A DNA stretch of 33,064 nt from JAYTUJ01 sp043744615 (GCA_043744615.1 JAYTUJ010000014.1:1-33064), one strand, 5' to 3'; counted from the first letter of the stretch, positions 24,201-30,629 are shown. A program made the numbers and translations. Notes: generated by a model from the letters alone, not told the origin.

Positions 24201-24456
24201 TGAGTTTAAAACATTAAATCTTTCAGAAGATGTTTATATCTCTATTATTCTTGATATCTTTACAATTATAAAGAATGAAGCAATTGTTGATTGGTATAAA
24301 AATATGGATGTTAAACGTAAGTTGCGAAACAGTATCGATGATTATCTATACGATATAGTTAAAGGTGAGAAAGGGGTAAACATAGAAAACAATCATATCA
24401 AAGTTATAATCGATACAGCGATGCAACTTGCAGAAAATAACTTTGATTTATTCTAA
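21265..24456 (+). CDS. hsdR: Type I restriction enzyme subunit HsdR
   Basis: The DNA-translocating endonuclease subunit, 1063 aa, normal for the family. The N-terminal nuclease domain has D154 and E168-N-K170 in RPDIVVFVNG...VVIENKKS, the PD-(D/E)XK core. The SF2 motor has Walker A HTQGSGKS (343-350), a DEAH box (D447-E-A-H450) and the GFTGTPL motif III region. The second RecA lobe shows DKLLTGFDAPRNTVLYL and QAIARVNRLFENK. The C-terminal helical part binds HsdM. All catalytic motifs look intact, so the system is probably active. The YgjP-like gene follows 17 bp later. Confidence 0.97.
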   Translation: MSLNQLNFDEAKQSQLPFVELLLNMGYTYISVSEALRQRGGDTSNFILLDIATEKLMQINGYEIDGTEYKFSEKDVRDAIDELEHIQYEGLIDTAQKIYNTIMPTSGGKTIKVNHGGKKASKNFRFIDFENPLNNTFHVTTEFSVSGKQDIRPDIVVFVNGIPFVVIENKKSSVDVKEAINQMNRNQGSEFCPKLFTYTQLLIATNGKNLQYGTTGTAHKFYAVWKEKGADQEELSEKLLSLIHKEIDPQTYAEVLGDLNGYTDGHIQKTDRIPTEQDCGVMFLFEPKRLLDLTKNYILFDAGVKKLSRYQQYFAIHKMLTRVEEKETTEQGITRRKGGLVWHTQGSGKSLTMVMFVKALIEDPHIQNPRVIIVTDRRDLDKQIKDTFKSCNLKKEVVQATSGQHLIDLIKEKNLSVITTLVQKFESAAKKSAGFVDTDENIFVLIDEAHRSQNGIANFEMGRLIPNACYIGFTGTPLMKDDKESRRKIGGYIDKYTIDDALVDNIILPLIYEGRYVDLVQNSEQIDRMVKRITENLNDKEKKELQKFVGSKLIKSNPNRIVEIAFDIEKHFIANFQGTGLKAQIVAPSKYSAVLFQKTFEASAKIRTAVVISDEHEDGNEEDLHKKEVVGYLDGVRKNHSSVDKYEKDVVESFKYKDDGIEIIIVVDKLLTGFDAPRNTVLYLAKDLRDHNLLQAIARVNRLFENKKEKPKTAGYIMDYSENAKNIDTAMKLFGNYDENDIKGTLIDVGEKIQELEQSYSLVHDIFKEIKNSSDDEVYLKFLADQPKRETFYKTLNAFIKNLSECFVLQDFVHQFKHLEMYKRDLKKFVELRKSASLIYKERVDLSEFKQSLIQILDKYVDVRGVELLTKQVNITDRKLFEEAIETLGSDKSKAEAIAAQTDRTITEKMDTDPEFYDKFSKKIFEILQKMRLGKLADVEALKQMKLIQDDVVNKKDDELPEKIVEHKGSDIFYRNLKTEFKTLNLSEDVYISIILDIFTIIKNEAIVDWYKNMDVKRKLRNSIDDYLYDIVKGEKGVNIENNHIKVIIDTAMQLAENNFDLF

Positions 24457-24473
24457 TAAATTATTTCTTGCAT

Positions 24474-25175
24474 ATGAAAAAGTTTATCTTCGGAACATTC
24501 GTATACGAATATCAATTAATACAACAAGATCGTAAAACGCTTTCACTCACAGTTACTCCAGATCTTCAGATTATTGTTAAATGTCCAACACAAACCGATT
24601 TGACACGAATCGAAGTTTTTTTACAGAAGAAATGGTTTTGGCTTGAGAAACAATTATCTTTTTTCAAAAAGTATCAAAGAAAAGTTTATAAGAAAGAGTA
24701 CGTGTCAGGGGAAGGTTATTTGTATCTTGGAAGACAATATAAACTTGTAGTCAAGCGAGGTAAAGAAGATATTGTATTACTTACCCGAGGCCAATTGATT
24801 GTTCATACATCAAAAAATGTTACCAACAGTCGACATAATAAAAAACTTGTAGATACATGGTTTGTCGACAAAACTGTATCTGTTTTGCAAGATAGATTTA
24901 CAGAAATGCTTTGTCGATTTGATTATAAACAACCACCAATACTTGGTTTACGTGAAATGAAAAAGCGATGGGGTAGTTTTTTAAACAAAGAGAAAATATT
25001 TTTAAATCCTAAATTAATACAAACATCAAAAGATTGTATTGATTACGTTATTACTCACGAGCTTTGTCATATGAAGTATAAAAATCATAACAAAAACTTT
25101 TGGAAGTATTTGGATCAAAAATATAAAAATTGGAAAAAAGTTAAAGAAAAATTAGAACTCTATCAAGTTATTTGA
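24474..25175 (+). CDS. YgjP/DUF45-type zinc metallopeptidase
   Basis: The zinc site is ITHELCHMKYKNHNKNFW, with HELCH at residues 195-199 and a further His downstream, as in YgjP (DUF45, WLM-like) proteins. The conserved LGLREMKKRWGSF precedes it. The length is 233 aa from the ATG at 24474; the frame reaches a TTG at 24468, which I do not prefer. Genes of this family are repeatedly found right after hsdR in type I loci, where they may process a subunit or an inhibitor, but I know of no proof. It is the last gene of the island and is followed by a strong terminator. Confidence 0.88.
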   Translation: MKKFIFGTFVYEYQLIQQDRKTLSLTVTPDLQIIVKCPTQTDLTRIEVFLQKKWFWLEKQLSFFKKYQRKVYKKEYVSGEGYLYLGRQYKLVVKRGKEDIVLLTRGQLIVHTSKNVTNSRHNKKLVDTWFVDKTVSVLQDRFTEMLCRFDYKQPPILGLREMKKRWGSFLNKEKIFLNPKLIQTSKDCIDYVITHELCHMKYKNHNKNFWKYLDQKYKNWKKVKEKLELYQVI

Positions 25176-25227
25176 TTTTATTTTTTACAGCATATATACT
25201 TTGTTTATTAGGGCTTCGGCCTCCGAG

Positions 25228-25260
25228 AACTCCGCAGAAATGCGGAGTTCGATTTTTTTA
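25228..25260 (+). terminator. Rho-independent terminator at the end of the restriction island
   Basis: GAACTCCGCA (25228-25237) and TGCGGAGTTC (25242-25251) form a 10-bp perfect stem with a GAAA loop, followed by GATTTTTTT. It lies between the convergent YgjP-like and DUF5671 genes. Confidence 0.95.
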
Positions 25261-25270
25261 TAATGAGTCC

Positions 25271-26293
25271 TTAATTGGTCACCGCAGCTGGTACTTTCAC
25301 AAAAGCTGGGTATAGGTTTGGATCGATTGTTTTGTTAAAACAAGTTCGTTCGTTTTTGTGATTCCAAGAGATGTTGTTATAGCTTTGAGTTTGATCTGGA
25401 TATATAGCAGTAGTAGGATACGGTGCTGAATAATTTTGACCATTTTTATTTACATCATCTGAATTTGTTACGAAGGTTGCACACAATTGAAATTGTGGAA
25501 GTTTTGATGTTGCTGATGCTGATGTTGTTGCGGCAATAATTGAGTACTCATAATCGGCATTTGTTGAAGGATCTTTTGGAACCACAAAAGATTGTAAAGA
25601 AGAGTCAGAAAGTACTGAAAGATTTTGTGGAAGTTTTGATACGGTTTGATAATGGTTGATAACTTGGTATTCAATTGATTGTAAATCAGACACTCGCTTT
25701 GCATCGTCTTTTAGATTTCGCATGTTTGCAGGACTTCCAATAATTAAAAATGCACTAATTAAAGAACCAAGGATAATAACACTTGTTGCGAGCATAATCA
25801 TACGCATTTTTTTGATATCAGAAAACAATTTGTCGCGAAGTTCTTGTAAACAAGTATAAAATAGTGAACCACTGACCAGTGCAATTGCAATAACTTTGAG
25901 GATAAAACGATTTGTGATTTCACCTCCTAAAAATGTATTGATTAAAACAATCAAATTAATCGCAAGGGTAATTGCAGTTAAAAAGAGGGTAAGATAGATA
26001 AACCATTTTCGCAAAGAAACTTCTTTTCGTTCAGGTGATGCGATAAAAGTTTTTTGTAATGTTTTAATAAGCCAACATACGATAGGGAACACAACAATGA
26101 TTATCGAAACTTCAAGTCGCATTGAAGAAGAATACGGGTCAACATAATAATCTTGTCGGTCAGGAAACGCATAATTAATTATGTCTAATAAAAAGTTTAC
26201 AAAGCTAATTACAAAGACATACAAAAAGGCGATTAAACTGGTATGAATAAAAAAATCATGAGCAGTAATTTTTGGTTTTGTTGTTGGTTGCAT
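25271..26293 (-). CDS. DUF5671-like membrane protein, 340 aa
   Basis: About five membrane helices in the first 200 residues: HDFFIHTSLIAFLYVFVISFVN, a segment at 60-80, WFIYLTLFLTAITLAINLIVL, ILKVIAIALVSGSLFY and IMLATSVIILGSLISAFLI. A soluble C-terminal part of about 140 residues follows, beginning RNLKDDAKRVSDLQSIEYQVINHYQ and rich in Ser, Thr and Asn. The layout and the APxR-type N-terminus match DUF5671 proteins, which I associate with Parcubacteria. The post-membrane segment resembles a pilin-like or sensor region. Function unknown. It has its own promoter with an extended -10 that predicts a leaderless mRNA. Confidence 0.75.
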   Translation of the reverse strand: MQPTTKPKITAHDFFIHTSLIAFLYVFVISFVNFLLDIINYAFPDRQDYYVDPYSSSMRLEVSIIIVVFPIVCWLIKTLQKTFIASPERKEVSLRKWFIYLTLFLTAITLAINLIVLINTFLGGEITNRFILKVIAIALVSGSLFYTCLQELRDKLFSDIKKMRMIMLATSVIILGSLISAFLIIGSPANMRNLKDDAKRVSDLQSIEYQVINHYQTVSKLPQNLSVLSDSSLQSFVVPKDPSTNADYEYSIIAATTSASATSKLPQFQLCATFVTNSDDVNKNGQNYSAPYPTTAIYPDQTQSYNNISWNHKNERTCFNKTIDPNLYPAFVKVPAAVTN

Positions 26294-26299
26294 GGGGTA

Positions 26300-26305
26300 A
26301 TTATA
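26300..26305 (-). promoter_or_regulatory. Extended -10 promoter of the DUF5671 gene (leaderless type)
   Basis: On the minus strand TGTTATAAT gives a consensus TATAAT with the TGn extension; TATAAT ends 6 bp before the ATG. A weak -35 (ATTGAG) lies 16 bp upstream. Transcription should begin at the start codon. Confidence 0.7.
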
Positions 26306-26340
26306 ACATTATTAATTAACGCTCAATACATTCTTTATTA

Positions 26341-26387
26341 TAAAAAGAAAACAACCCCGAGCAGACTTTGGTCTGTCGGGGTTGTTT
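26341..26387 (-). terminator. Rho-independent terminator (minus strand)
   Basis: Reading the minus strand, AACAACCCCGACAGAC pairs with GTCTGCTCGGGGTTGTT with one bulged C around a 4-nt loop, followed by TTCTTTTTA. It ends the gene at 26410-27015 just before the DUF5671 promoter. Confidence 0.92.
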
Positions 26388-26409
26388 GGGATTTTGTTCC
26401 ATTTTACTT

Positions 26410-27015
26410 TCAGAAAATCATCCATCCCACGATGATGAAAGCGACTCCGATAAAGAAGATGTTAGGGAGCACTGTAGGCACCCACGCCTCTCCACTAGGC
26501 CATGTGTTGGGATACTCTAGTGAGAGTGGACGAAGGTATTCAAAAGTGACTTCCTCTTTCCTTTCTTCATCTTTGCCAACAAATGCTACTTTCTTGATTT
26601 TACGTTGGCAATAGATCTTACGGAGCCACCATACATAGAGGCTAAGCCAGAAGATTAAAAATGGAATGCCTACAATGACACCACGGACGAAGTGTTTAAG
26701 GTCTTCTCCTGCGACTTTCCATGCAATCATCGCCATTGTGAAGCGACCAGGAGTGGTATCGGCAAACTTTGCCGTTTCGTCGCTGACAGCCGAGAGACCT
26801 TCCCGAGTTGCAATGCCGATGGCTTTGCCCATCTCAGCCCAGTCTTTGCCAGCGGAGAGGGTTTGGGTAACCTGCTCCACTTTCTGTTGAGCCTTGAGTT
26901 TGGTGAGAACTTCGGATGGGAGGTCGCTCTCTTTGACGGTGATATTTTGGCTGAAAGCAGAGGCGACTAGCATCAAGGATGCAAGTGTTGCTGCAAGTTT
27001 GGAACGATTTTTCAT
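26410..27015 (-). CDS. Exported membrane protein with signal peptide, unknown function
   Basis: The ATG at 27015 gives a clean signal peptide, KNRSKLAATLASLMLVASAFSQ. The frame continues upstream to a GTG at 27045, which would bury the signal and is rejected. The extracytoplasmic part (about 23-85) is helical. A first membrane segment follows at about 98-120 (GVIVGIPFLIFWLSLYVWWL), then a Lys/Arg/Glu-rich loop and a second segment at the C-terminus (LPNIFFIGVAFIIVGWMIF). The G+C content is clearly higher than in the neighbouring AT-rich genes, as for the 162-aa gene at 291. I recognise no family. It has its own promoter, structured leader and terminator. Confidence 0.8.
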   Translation of the reverse strand: MKNRSKLAATLASLMLVASAFSQNITVKESDLPSEVLTKLKAQQKVEQVTQTLSAGKDWAEMGKAIGIATREGLSAVSDETAKFADTTPGRFTMAMIAWKVAGEDLKHFVRGVIVGIPFLIFWLSLYVWWLRKIYCQRKIKKVAFVGKDEERKEEVTFEYLRPLSLEYPNTWPSGEAWVPTVLPNIFFIGVAFIIVGWMIF

Positions 27016-27017
27016 AG

Positions 27018-27100
27018 AACGAATAGATTTCTCTTGTACAATCACAACTATGTAAGCTGCGATTTAGCCTTTTTATTAGTTTAGCTAGCTTACGCTTACA
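27018..27100 (-). other. Structured leader of the exported membrane protein gene
   Basis: In the predicted leader of about 95 nt, GTAAGC pairs with GCTTAC at a distance, with an inner TAGC/GCTA pairing. No T-tract or start occlusion is obvious. It may set mRNA stability or respond to a ligand; no known riboswitch class is recognised. Confidence 0.35.
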
Positions 27101-27117
27101 AGATAATTTCCTTTTAT

Positions 27118-27147
27118 ATTAAAACATATAATATATAGTATTGTCAA
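27118..27147 (-). promoter_or_regulatory. Sigma70-type promoter of the exported membrane protein gene
   Basis: On the minus strand, consensus TTGACA (27147-27142) is followed after 18 bp by TTTAAT (27123-27118). Transcription would begin near 27111. Confidence 0.5.
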
Positions 27148-27170
27148 TAAAAATCTGGAGGAGTTCTATA

Positions 27171-27234
27171 ATTAAAAATCAAACACAAAGCCCGTCCCAA
27201 CTAGCAGACGAGATCTGTGTTGATAAACGGGCTT
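27171..27234 (-). terminator. Probable terminator after the 80-aa gene
   Basis: On the minus strand AAGCCCGT (27234-27227) pairs with ACGGGCTT (27195-27188). The loop can pair further (CAAC/GTTG, CAGA/TCTG), and a T-rich tract TGTGTTTGATTTTT follows. The stem begins at the stop codon of the 80-aa gene. Confidence 0.65.
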
Positions 27235-27475
27235 AAGTTTCCTTAAGAATGATTTTAGCTGGAAAAACAGGAGTAGTTGGTCTTTCAAAGACTGAATCAG
27301 GGACATCAAATTCAACGGTGACAACTGTTCGGTCTCTTGGTTGAGATAAGTAGTCATCACCATGATATTCTTGATTATATTCTTCACATCCCACCAAAAT
27401 TTCATCAGGATCTTGAGAAGCACTAATCGCGATTCCATAGTTTTTTTGAATAACCAAATATGCAGTGATTTTCAT
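27233..27475 (-). CDS. Hypothetical protein, 80 aa
   Basis: A small acidic protein beginning KITAYLVIQKNYGIAISASQDPDE and ending FPAKIILKET, probably mostly beta strand. No known family. The long inverted repeat at its stop and the absence of a better frame on either strand support it. A second open frame over the same DNA (27172-27438) is read as its shadow. The roughly 108-bp gap to the next gene holds only a weak stem (about 27492-27512). Confidence 0.6.
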   Translation of the reverse strand: MKITAYLVIQKNYGIAISASQDPDEILVGCEEYNQEYHGDDYLSQPRDRTVVTVEFDVPDSVFERPTTPVFPAKIILKET

Positions 27476-27583
27476 TTTTAATAAAAGGACTCTCTTAGTT
27501 ACTGGCCAAGAGATTAATCCGATAGAAAAATAACATAATTTATGAAGAAAATCTAGGTTTGTTTTTGTGGGCTTAATAAATTT

Positions 27584-28012
27584 TTATCGTAACCATGTAG
27601 ACACTCCACCATGATGTGAACATGTTCCTCGATGACTTTGGCTAAAACTATATGTGCCGTCTCTACATTCGGCAGAAGCACCTATTGGAACAGAATTTGA
27701 ATATGCAGGGGAATGTACCTCATTACCCGCGGTATTTGTATAATAATTATTATTTGAAAGATTTTCGGACGGCGACGGAATAGTAGGAGATTTTGTAGTA
27801 TCTTTTTGGGGAATCTCTTCTTTTGCTTTAACCGAAATACTGCTCGGTGTAATTTGTGCTTGTTGTACAACGGGGACGACAACAGAATTATGTAATACAC
27901 CTTGTGGAGTCGAGTTATCAATATTTCCAAGACCAAATAGACCTGCGACAGCAATAGGAATTAAAAAGATTTTCTTTGTGTACCACTTTTTGTTTACTGG
28001 TTGGTTTTCCAT
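27584..28012 (-). CDS. Membrane-anchored protein with C-terminal DUF3761 domain
   Basis: The basic N-terminus NKKWYTKK is followed by one hydrophobic segment (about residues 16-29, FLIPIAVAGLFGLG), then a long Ser/Thr/Pro/Asn linker (about 35-105), and the DUF3761 signature AECRDGTYSFSQSHRGTCSHHGGVSTWL at the end. That domain is small, Cys- and His-rich and probably extracellular; its function is unknown. The gene starts 2 bp after the HNH gene, so it is the last member of the minus-strand run that begins at 30324, although its domain type is common on its own. Confidence 0.85.
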   Translation of the reverse strand: MENQPVNKKWYTKKIFLIPIAVAGLFGLGNIDNSTPQGVLHNSVVVPVVQQAQITPSSISVKAKEEIPQKDTTKSPTIPSPSENLSNNNYYTNTAGNEVHSPAYSNSVPIGASAECRDGTYSFSQSHRGTCSHHGGVSTWLR

Positions 28013-28014
28013 AT

Positions 28015-29013
28015 TTACTCTATTGTTCGTTTTTCTCCCATGAAAGGTTTTTCACCTTTTGTAAATCGCATCGCTCGTTCTTTGTTAGGGGGAATGTTGT
28101 GATTTTCTGCAAGAATAAAAGTGTAAGTGTAATGATTGTAGACTTGGATTTTTCCAATCACATTTTTCCTATCATTTTCGATACGGATATTAAAACTATT
28201 ATTCATTAGACGCATCGTTTCTGTTTCTTCACTCCAAAAAGGTTCAGTGTCTAGTTTTCCCATAGTTGGCTCGGCATCTATCCTTACATAATCTCGTGCC
28301 TTGTCCCATTGAGGTTTGAGTACTTCTTCTTCGCCAAGGTAATAGTCACTAAAGTTTATTAGGATTTTTACTAAGGCACGCTTAATAGGATTATCGATTG
28401 TTCCCTTAATCCAAATAGGAAGCTCTACTGTATCGCCATCTTTTTTACCCTCCATAAACGGAGGATAGAACTTCTCTTTGATCTTGTAGGTAGGGATTAT
28501 TATTTTCACTTCTTCAAGCACGGCATCATGCTCCTCTTCTGAAAAAGCAAAGATTTTTGTCTCACGAGTGTTAGTTTTACCATATGTCTCATCATCAAGT
28601 TTTACATCTTTTATTTCGCCCAAAAAGAAAACATCAAACTCATTAGTTTTAAGGTTCTTGATTTGAAACTGTCCTTTTGGGGGTAGTAGTTTACCTGTAC
28701 TACTATCTACACCTTGAAAAACTAAACCGCCAAAATCTCCCATTTCAGGTACTTTCTCTAAGCTCATTTTCAATCTTTTCAATGGTCGTTGCTCTCTTGA
28801 TTTGATACCTTTCTTGTACCGATTGATACCCTCCCAACTATCCCGTGCAAGCACTTGATCTAATTCTTTAGCAAAGAAAGCATTACACCTATCACAAACA
28901 TTCTTTAATGTTGGAGTATCACTTCCAAACTTACCGAAACTTTGCGGGATCATATGTTCAACACCTTTGAAAACAGACTGATCTTCAGTTTTGCAATAAA
29001 TACAAGTTTTCAT
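28015..29013 (-). CDS. HNH endonuclease-like protein (HNH_5 type), 332 aa
   Basis: The N-terminal zinc-stabilised HNH core is C4-x2-C7, then E19-H20-M-I-P23, then C40-x2-C43-N44. That is the arrangement of HNH_5-like nucleases, with the His of EH as the likely general base. About 270 further residues follow, with a mixed alpha/beta pattern and no motif I know (for example KRALVKILINFSDYYLG). This is longer than a free-standing homing-type HNH, so it could be a restriction-like effector with its own recognition domain. It overlaps the upstream 192-aa gene by 4 bp (ATGA), so translation is coupled. Confidence 0.78.
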   Translation of the reverse strand: MKTCIYCKTEDQSVFKGVEHMIPQSFGKFGSDTPTLKNVCDRCNAFFAKELDQVLARDSWEGINRYKKGIKSREQRPLKRLKMSLEKVPEMGDFGGLVFQGVDSSTGKLLPPKGQFQIKNLKTNEFDVFFLGEIKDVKLDDETYGKTNTRETKIFAFSEEEHDAVLEEVKIIIPTYKIKEKFYPPFMEGKKDGDTVELPIWIKGTIDNPIKRALVKILINFSDYYLGEEEVLKPQWDKARDYVRIDAEPTMGKLDTEPFWSEETETMRLMNNSFNIRIENDRKNVIGKIQVYNHYTYTFILAENHNIPPNKERAMRFTKGEKPFMGEKRTIE

Positions 29014-29588
29014 TTTTTGTTAGGACACATTAAAAGAAAGTCATTATCAGGATCAGGATTTTTATCTTCACCAATGCCAATACAAAACTGACCCAATGGC
29101 ATTTCAGGTAAATTAATCGCACCCATTCCCTCGACACAATAATATTGCGGAGTTTGGAACGGTAGACCGTTGTCTGCAGTGAAAGAGAATGTGATTGCAA
29201 CGCTGTCGCTTGGTGGCGTAAGTACGAGAGGGTTGTCAGATTGTTCAACATCATCAAGCAAGTGCCAATCTTTAATCCTGATAATAAACAGGTAGTTTGA
29301 GATCGGTAAAGGTATCTTATAAAACTCACGCTCGATCTTTCCATTAATCAGTTTCTTCACCTCTAAAAGTGAGTCTTGGAACTTATAAGATATATCAAGG
29401 CTCATTGGATCAGTTAGCTTGGTAGGTACAGGCAATGTCGTTGGTATATCGGTCATTTTTACAAAGCCATCAATCTTATTTTTGAAAGAGAGCTTTAAGC
29501 AACCCCTGCCAATAATATCTTTGAAATGCAAAAGTGTACCGAGATATTTGTTGTATATTTGGATATAAGATTTTGTTTCCTGTTTCAT
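29010..29588 (-). CDS. Hypothetical protein of the HNH cassette, 192 aa
   Basis: Soluble, mixed alpha/beta, with no signal or membrane segment. Recognisable stretches include KYLGTLLHFKDIIGRGCLKLSFKNK, ISNYLFIIRIKDWHLLDD and a Pro/Asp-rich tail ending DNDFLLMCPNKK. No family is recognised. It lies 1 bp after the 244-aa gene and overlaps the HNH gene by 4 bp, which argues for a protein that works together with both, such as a specificity or immunity partner. That is inference from position only. Confidence 0.7.
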   Translation of the reverse strand: MKQETKSYIQIYNKYLGTLLHFKDIIGRGCLKLSFKNKIDGFVKMTDIPTTLPVPTKLTDPMSLDISYKFQDSLLEVKKLINGKIEREFYKIPLPISNYLFIIRIKDWHLLDDVEQSDNPLVLTPPSDSVAITFSFTADNGLPFQTPQYYCVEGMGAINLPEMPLGQFCIGIGEDKNPDPDNDFLLMCPNKK

Positions 29589-29589
29589 A

Positions 29590-30324
29590 TTAAAAAAGCT
29601 TAGGTGGATTTTCCAAAGTAATAGGAGTCATTTTTCCTCTCCCTCGACCTTGAAAGATAAAGAATGCTCTCTCTTTACCATCCCGAAAGTCCTGACAATC
29701 ATCAATAATGTCTATACTTGAAAAAGAATAAACAGGTTTGATTTGTACGCATGAAATCTTACACATTGCACGCATCTTTTCCTCGTTAGACGCATTGAGT
29801 GGTATATCAGAAAGCTTTGTACCCATAAATACAAAGAAAATATGATCAAGGCTCGTGACCTCTTTTATGATTATTGCCGACTCTTTTTCTAGATCGAAAG
29901 TTCCACCCTCAGAAATATAACAAACGAGGACGGTATTTTTCTCATACTGCTTTTTAGTCAACTTTGCTCTAATAGTGTCAAGTAAATTGCCATGAATATG
30001 TTCAACAACTTCTATTTCACGTACATGCATTTTTGGAATACCATTTTCTTCTACGATTGTTCCTATAACCCCATCAGGAGGGTCTTCTCTAGGTTTGATT
30101 ATCCACCACTTTTTTCCATCTTGTTTTGCAAGTGTCATTGCAATCGTTGAAATACAGTATATCTCTTTAGCACGTTTCAAATCTCGATGTACCCATAGAA
30201 CTTTGCGATCAGTAATCTTTTGAGCGAGTATCGAGTACTCTTTCCAAAAACCTACTATGCCGTAAGAAGGATTAAACCAAACAATACCTTTTTCTTTGAG
30301 ATATAACAGATGCGCAGCATACAT
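29590..30324 (-). CDS. Hypothetical protein of the HNH cassette, 244 aa, possible nuclease fold
   Basis: First gene of the run. It has a segment WWIIKPREDPPDGVIGTIVEE with PPD at residues 82-84, followed by REIEVVEH (102-109) and then a helix and strand, DTIRAKLTKKQYEKNTVLVCYIS. A PPD turn followed by an acidic strand and a hydrophobic strand is reminiscent of the PD-(D/E)XK fold, but the usual lysine is not in place, so this is a weak suggestion. The C-terminal part repeats short strands (IFFVFMGT, RAFFIFQGRGRGK). There is no Shine-Dalgarno sequence. A TAGAAT box lies 7 bp before the ATG. Confidence 0.68.
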   Translation of the reverse strand: MYAAHLLYLKEKGIVWFNPSYGIVGFWKEYSILAQKITDRKVLWVHRDLKRAKEIYCISTIAMTLAKQDGKKWWIIKPREDPPDGVIGTIVEENGIPKMHVREIEVVEHIHGNLLDTIRAKLTKKQYEKNTVLVCYISEGGTFDLEKESAIIIKEVTSLDHIFFVFMGTKLSDIPLNASNEEKMRAMCKISCVQIKPVYSFSSIDIIDDCQDFRDGKERAFFIFQGRGRGKMTPITLENPPKLF

Positions 30325-30331
30325 AAACTAT

Positions 30332-30337
30332 ATTCTA
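30332..30337 (-). promoter_or_regulatory. Possible -10 box of the HNH cassette
   Basis: TAGAAT on the minus strand ends 7 bp before the ATG at 30324, the leaderless geometry seen elsewhere. Read-through from the tRNA-Glu gene is an alternative. Confidence 0.35.
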
Positions 30338-30378
30338 CTATCTTTGAGCTTCATTTAATATCCAAAATCTCTTTTATG

Positions 30379-30450
30379 TGACCCTACAGAGAATCGAACT
30401 CTGATTTAAGCCTTGAGAAGGCTCCGTCCTAACCGTTAGACGATAGGGCC
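30379..30450 (-). tRNA. tRNA-Glu (anticodon CTC)
   Basis: Full cloverleaf on the minus strand. Acceptor GGCCCTA pairs with TAGGGTC (one G-T). The D arm is GTC-TAACGGTTAG-GAC. The anticodon stem GAGCC/GGCTT encloses the loop TTCTCAA with anticodon CTC at 34-36, which reads GAG. The T arm CAGAG-TTCGATT-CTCTG is intact. The discriminator is A and the next bases are CAT, so the CCA end is not encoded and must be added by the CCA enzyme. The HNH cassette starts 54 bp beyond its 3' end. Confidence 0.95.
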
Positions 30451-30475
30451 ATGAGCAATATATTACTATATGTAA

Positions 30476-30481
30476 TATAAT
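30476..30481 (+). promoter_or_regulatory. -10 box of the 44-aa ORF and methyltransferase
   Basis: TATAAT (30476-30481) lies 9 bp before the ATG at 30491, giving a leader of only a few bases. A minus-strand TATAGT (30470-30465) nearby could serve the divergent tRNA-Glu gene. Confidence 0.5.
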
Positions 30482-30490
30482 TCACCTATA

Positions 30491-30625
30491 ATGAAATCAA
30501 TAAGCTATACACAACTTAAAAAAGAAATTCTTTCTGACCCTAACGTTAAAAAGGCGTACGATAAGTTAGAGTCTGAATTTGCTTCGGTGCGACAAACTTT
30601 AAAAAGACGCATTAAAAAAATATAA
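30491..30625 (+). CDS. Small protein, 44 aa, resembling the N-terminal part of XRE-family antitoxins
   Basis: The ORF encodes MKSISYTQLKKEILSDPNV followed by KKAYDKLESEFASVRQTLKRRIKKI. The pattern L-K-x-[ED]-x-L-x-DP-x-V-KKAYDKLE-x-E resembles the segment that precedes the helix-turn-helix in HigA/XRE-type antitoxins, but the HTH is missing. It is either a remnant of such a gene or a mini-protein. A TATAAT lies just upstream, and the methyltransferase gene begins 4 bp after its stop, so it is probably translated. Confidence 0.5.
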   Translation: MKSISYTQLKKEILSDPNVKKAYDKLESEFASVRQTLKRRIKKI

Positions 30626-30629
30626 GTAT

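Noticed and set aside
26243..26970. + strand frames opposite the DUF5671 and exported-protein genes
   Set aside because: The minus-strand genes have a signal peptide, membrane helices, promoters and a terminator; the + frames cross the terminator stem.
27172..27438. Second minus-strand frame overlapping the 80-aa gene
   Set aside because: It runs through the inverted repeat at 27188-27234 and has a low-complexity Leu/Lys composition; the other frame ends exactly at the repeat.
25246..30404. The 10-mer GAGTTCGATT, shared by the island terminator (25246-25255) and the T arm of tRNA-Glu, as a possible att duplication
   Set aside because: The copies are in opposite orientation, short, and explained by the terminator stem and the conserved T loop.
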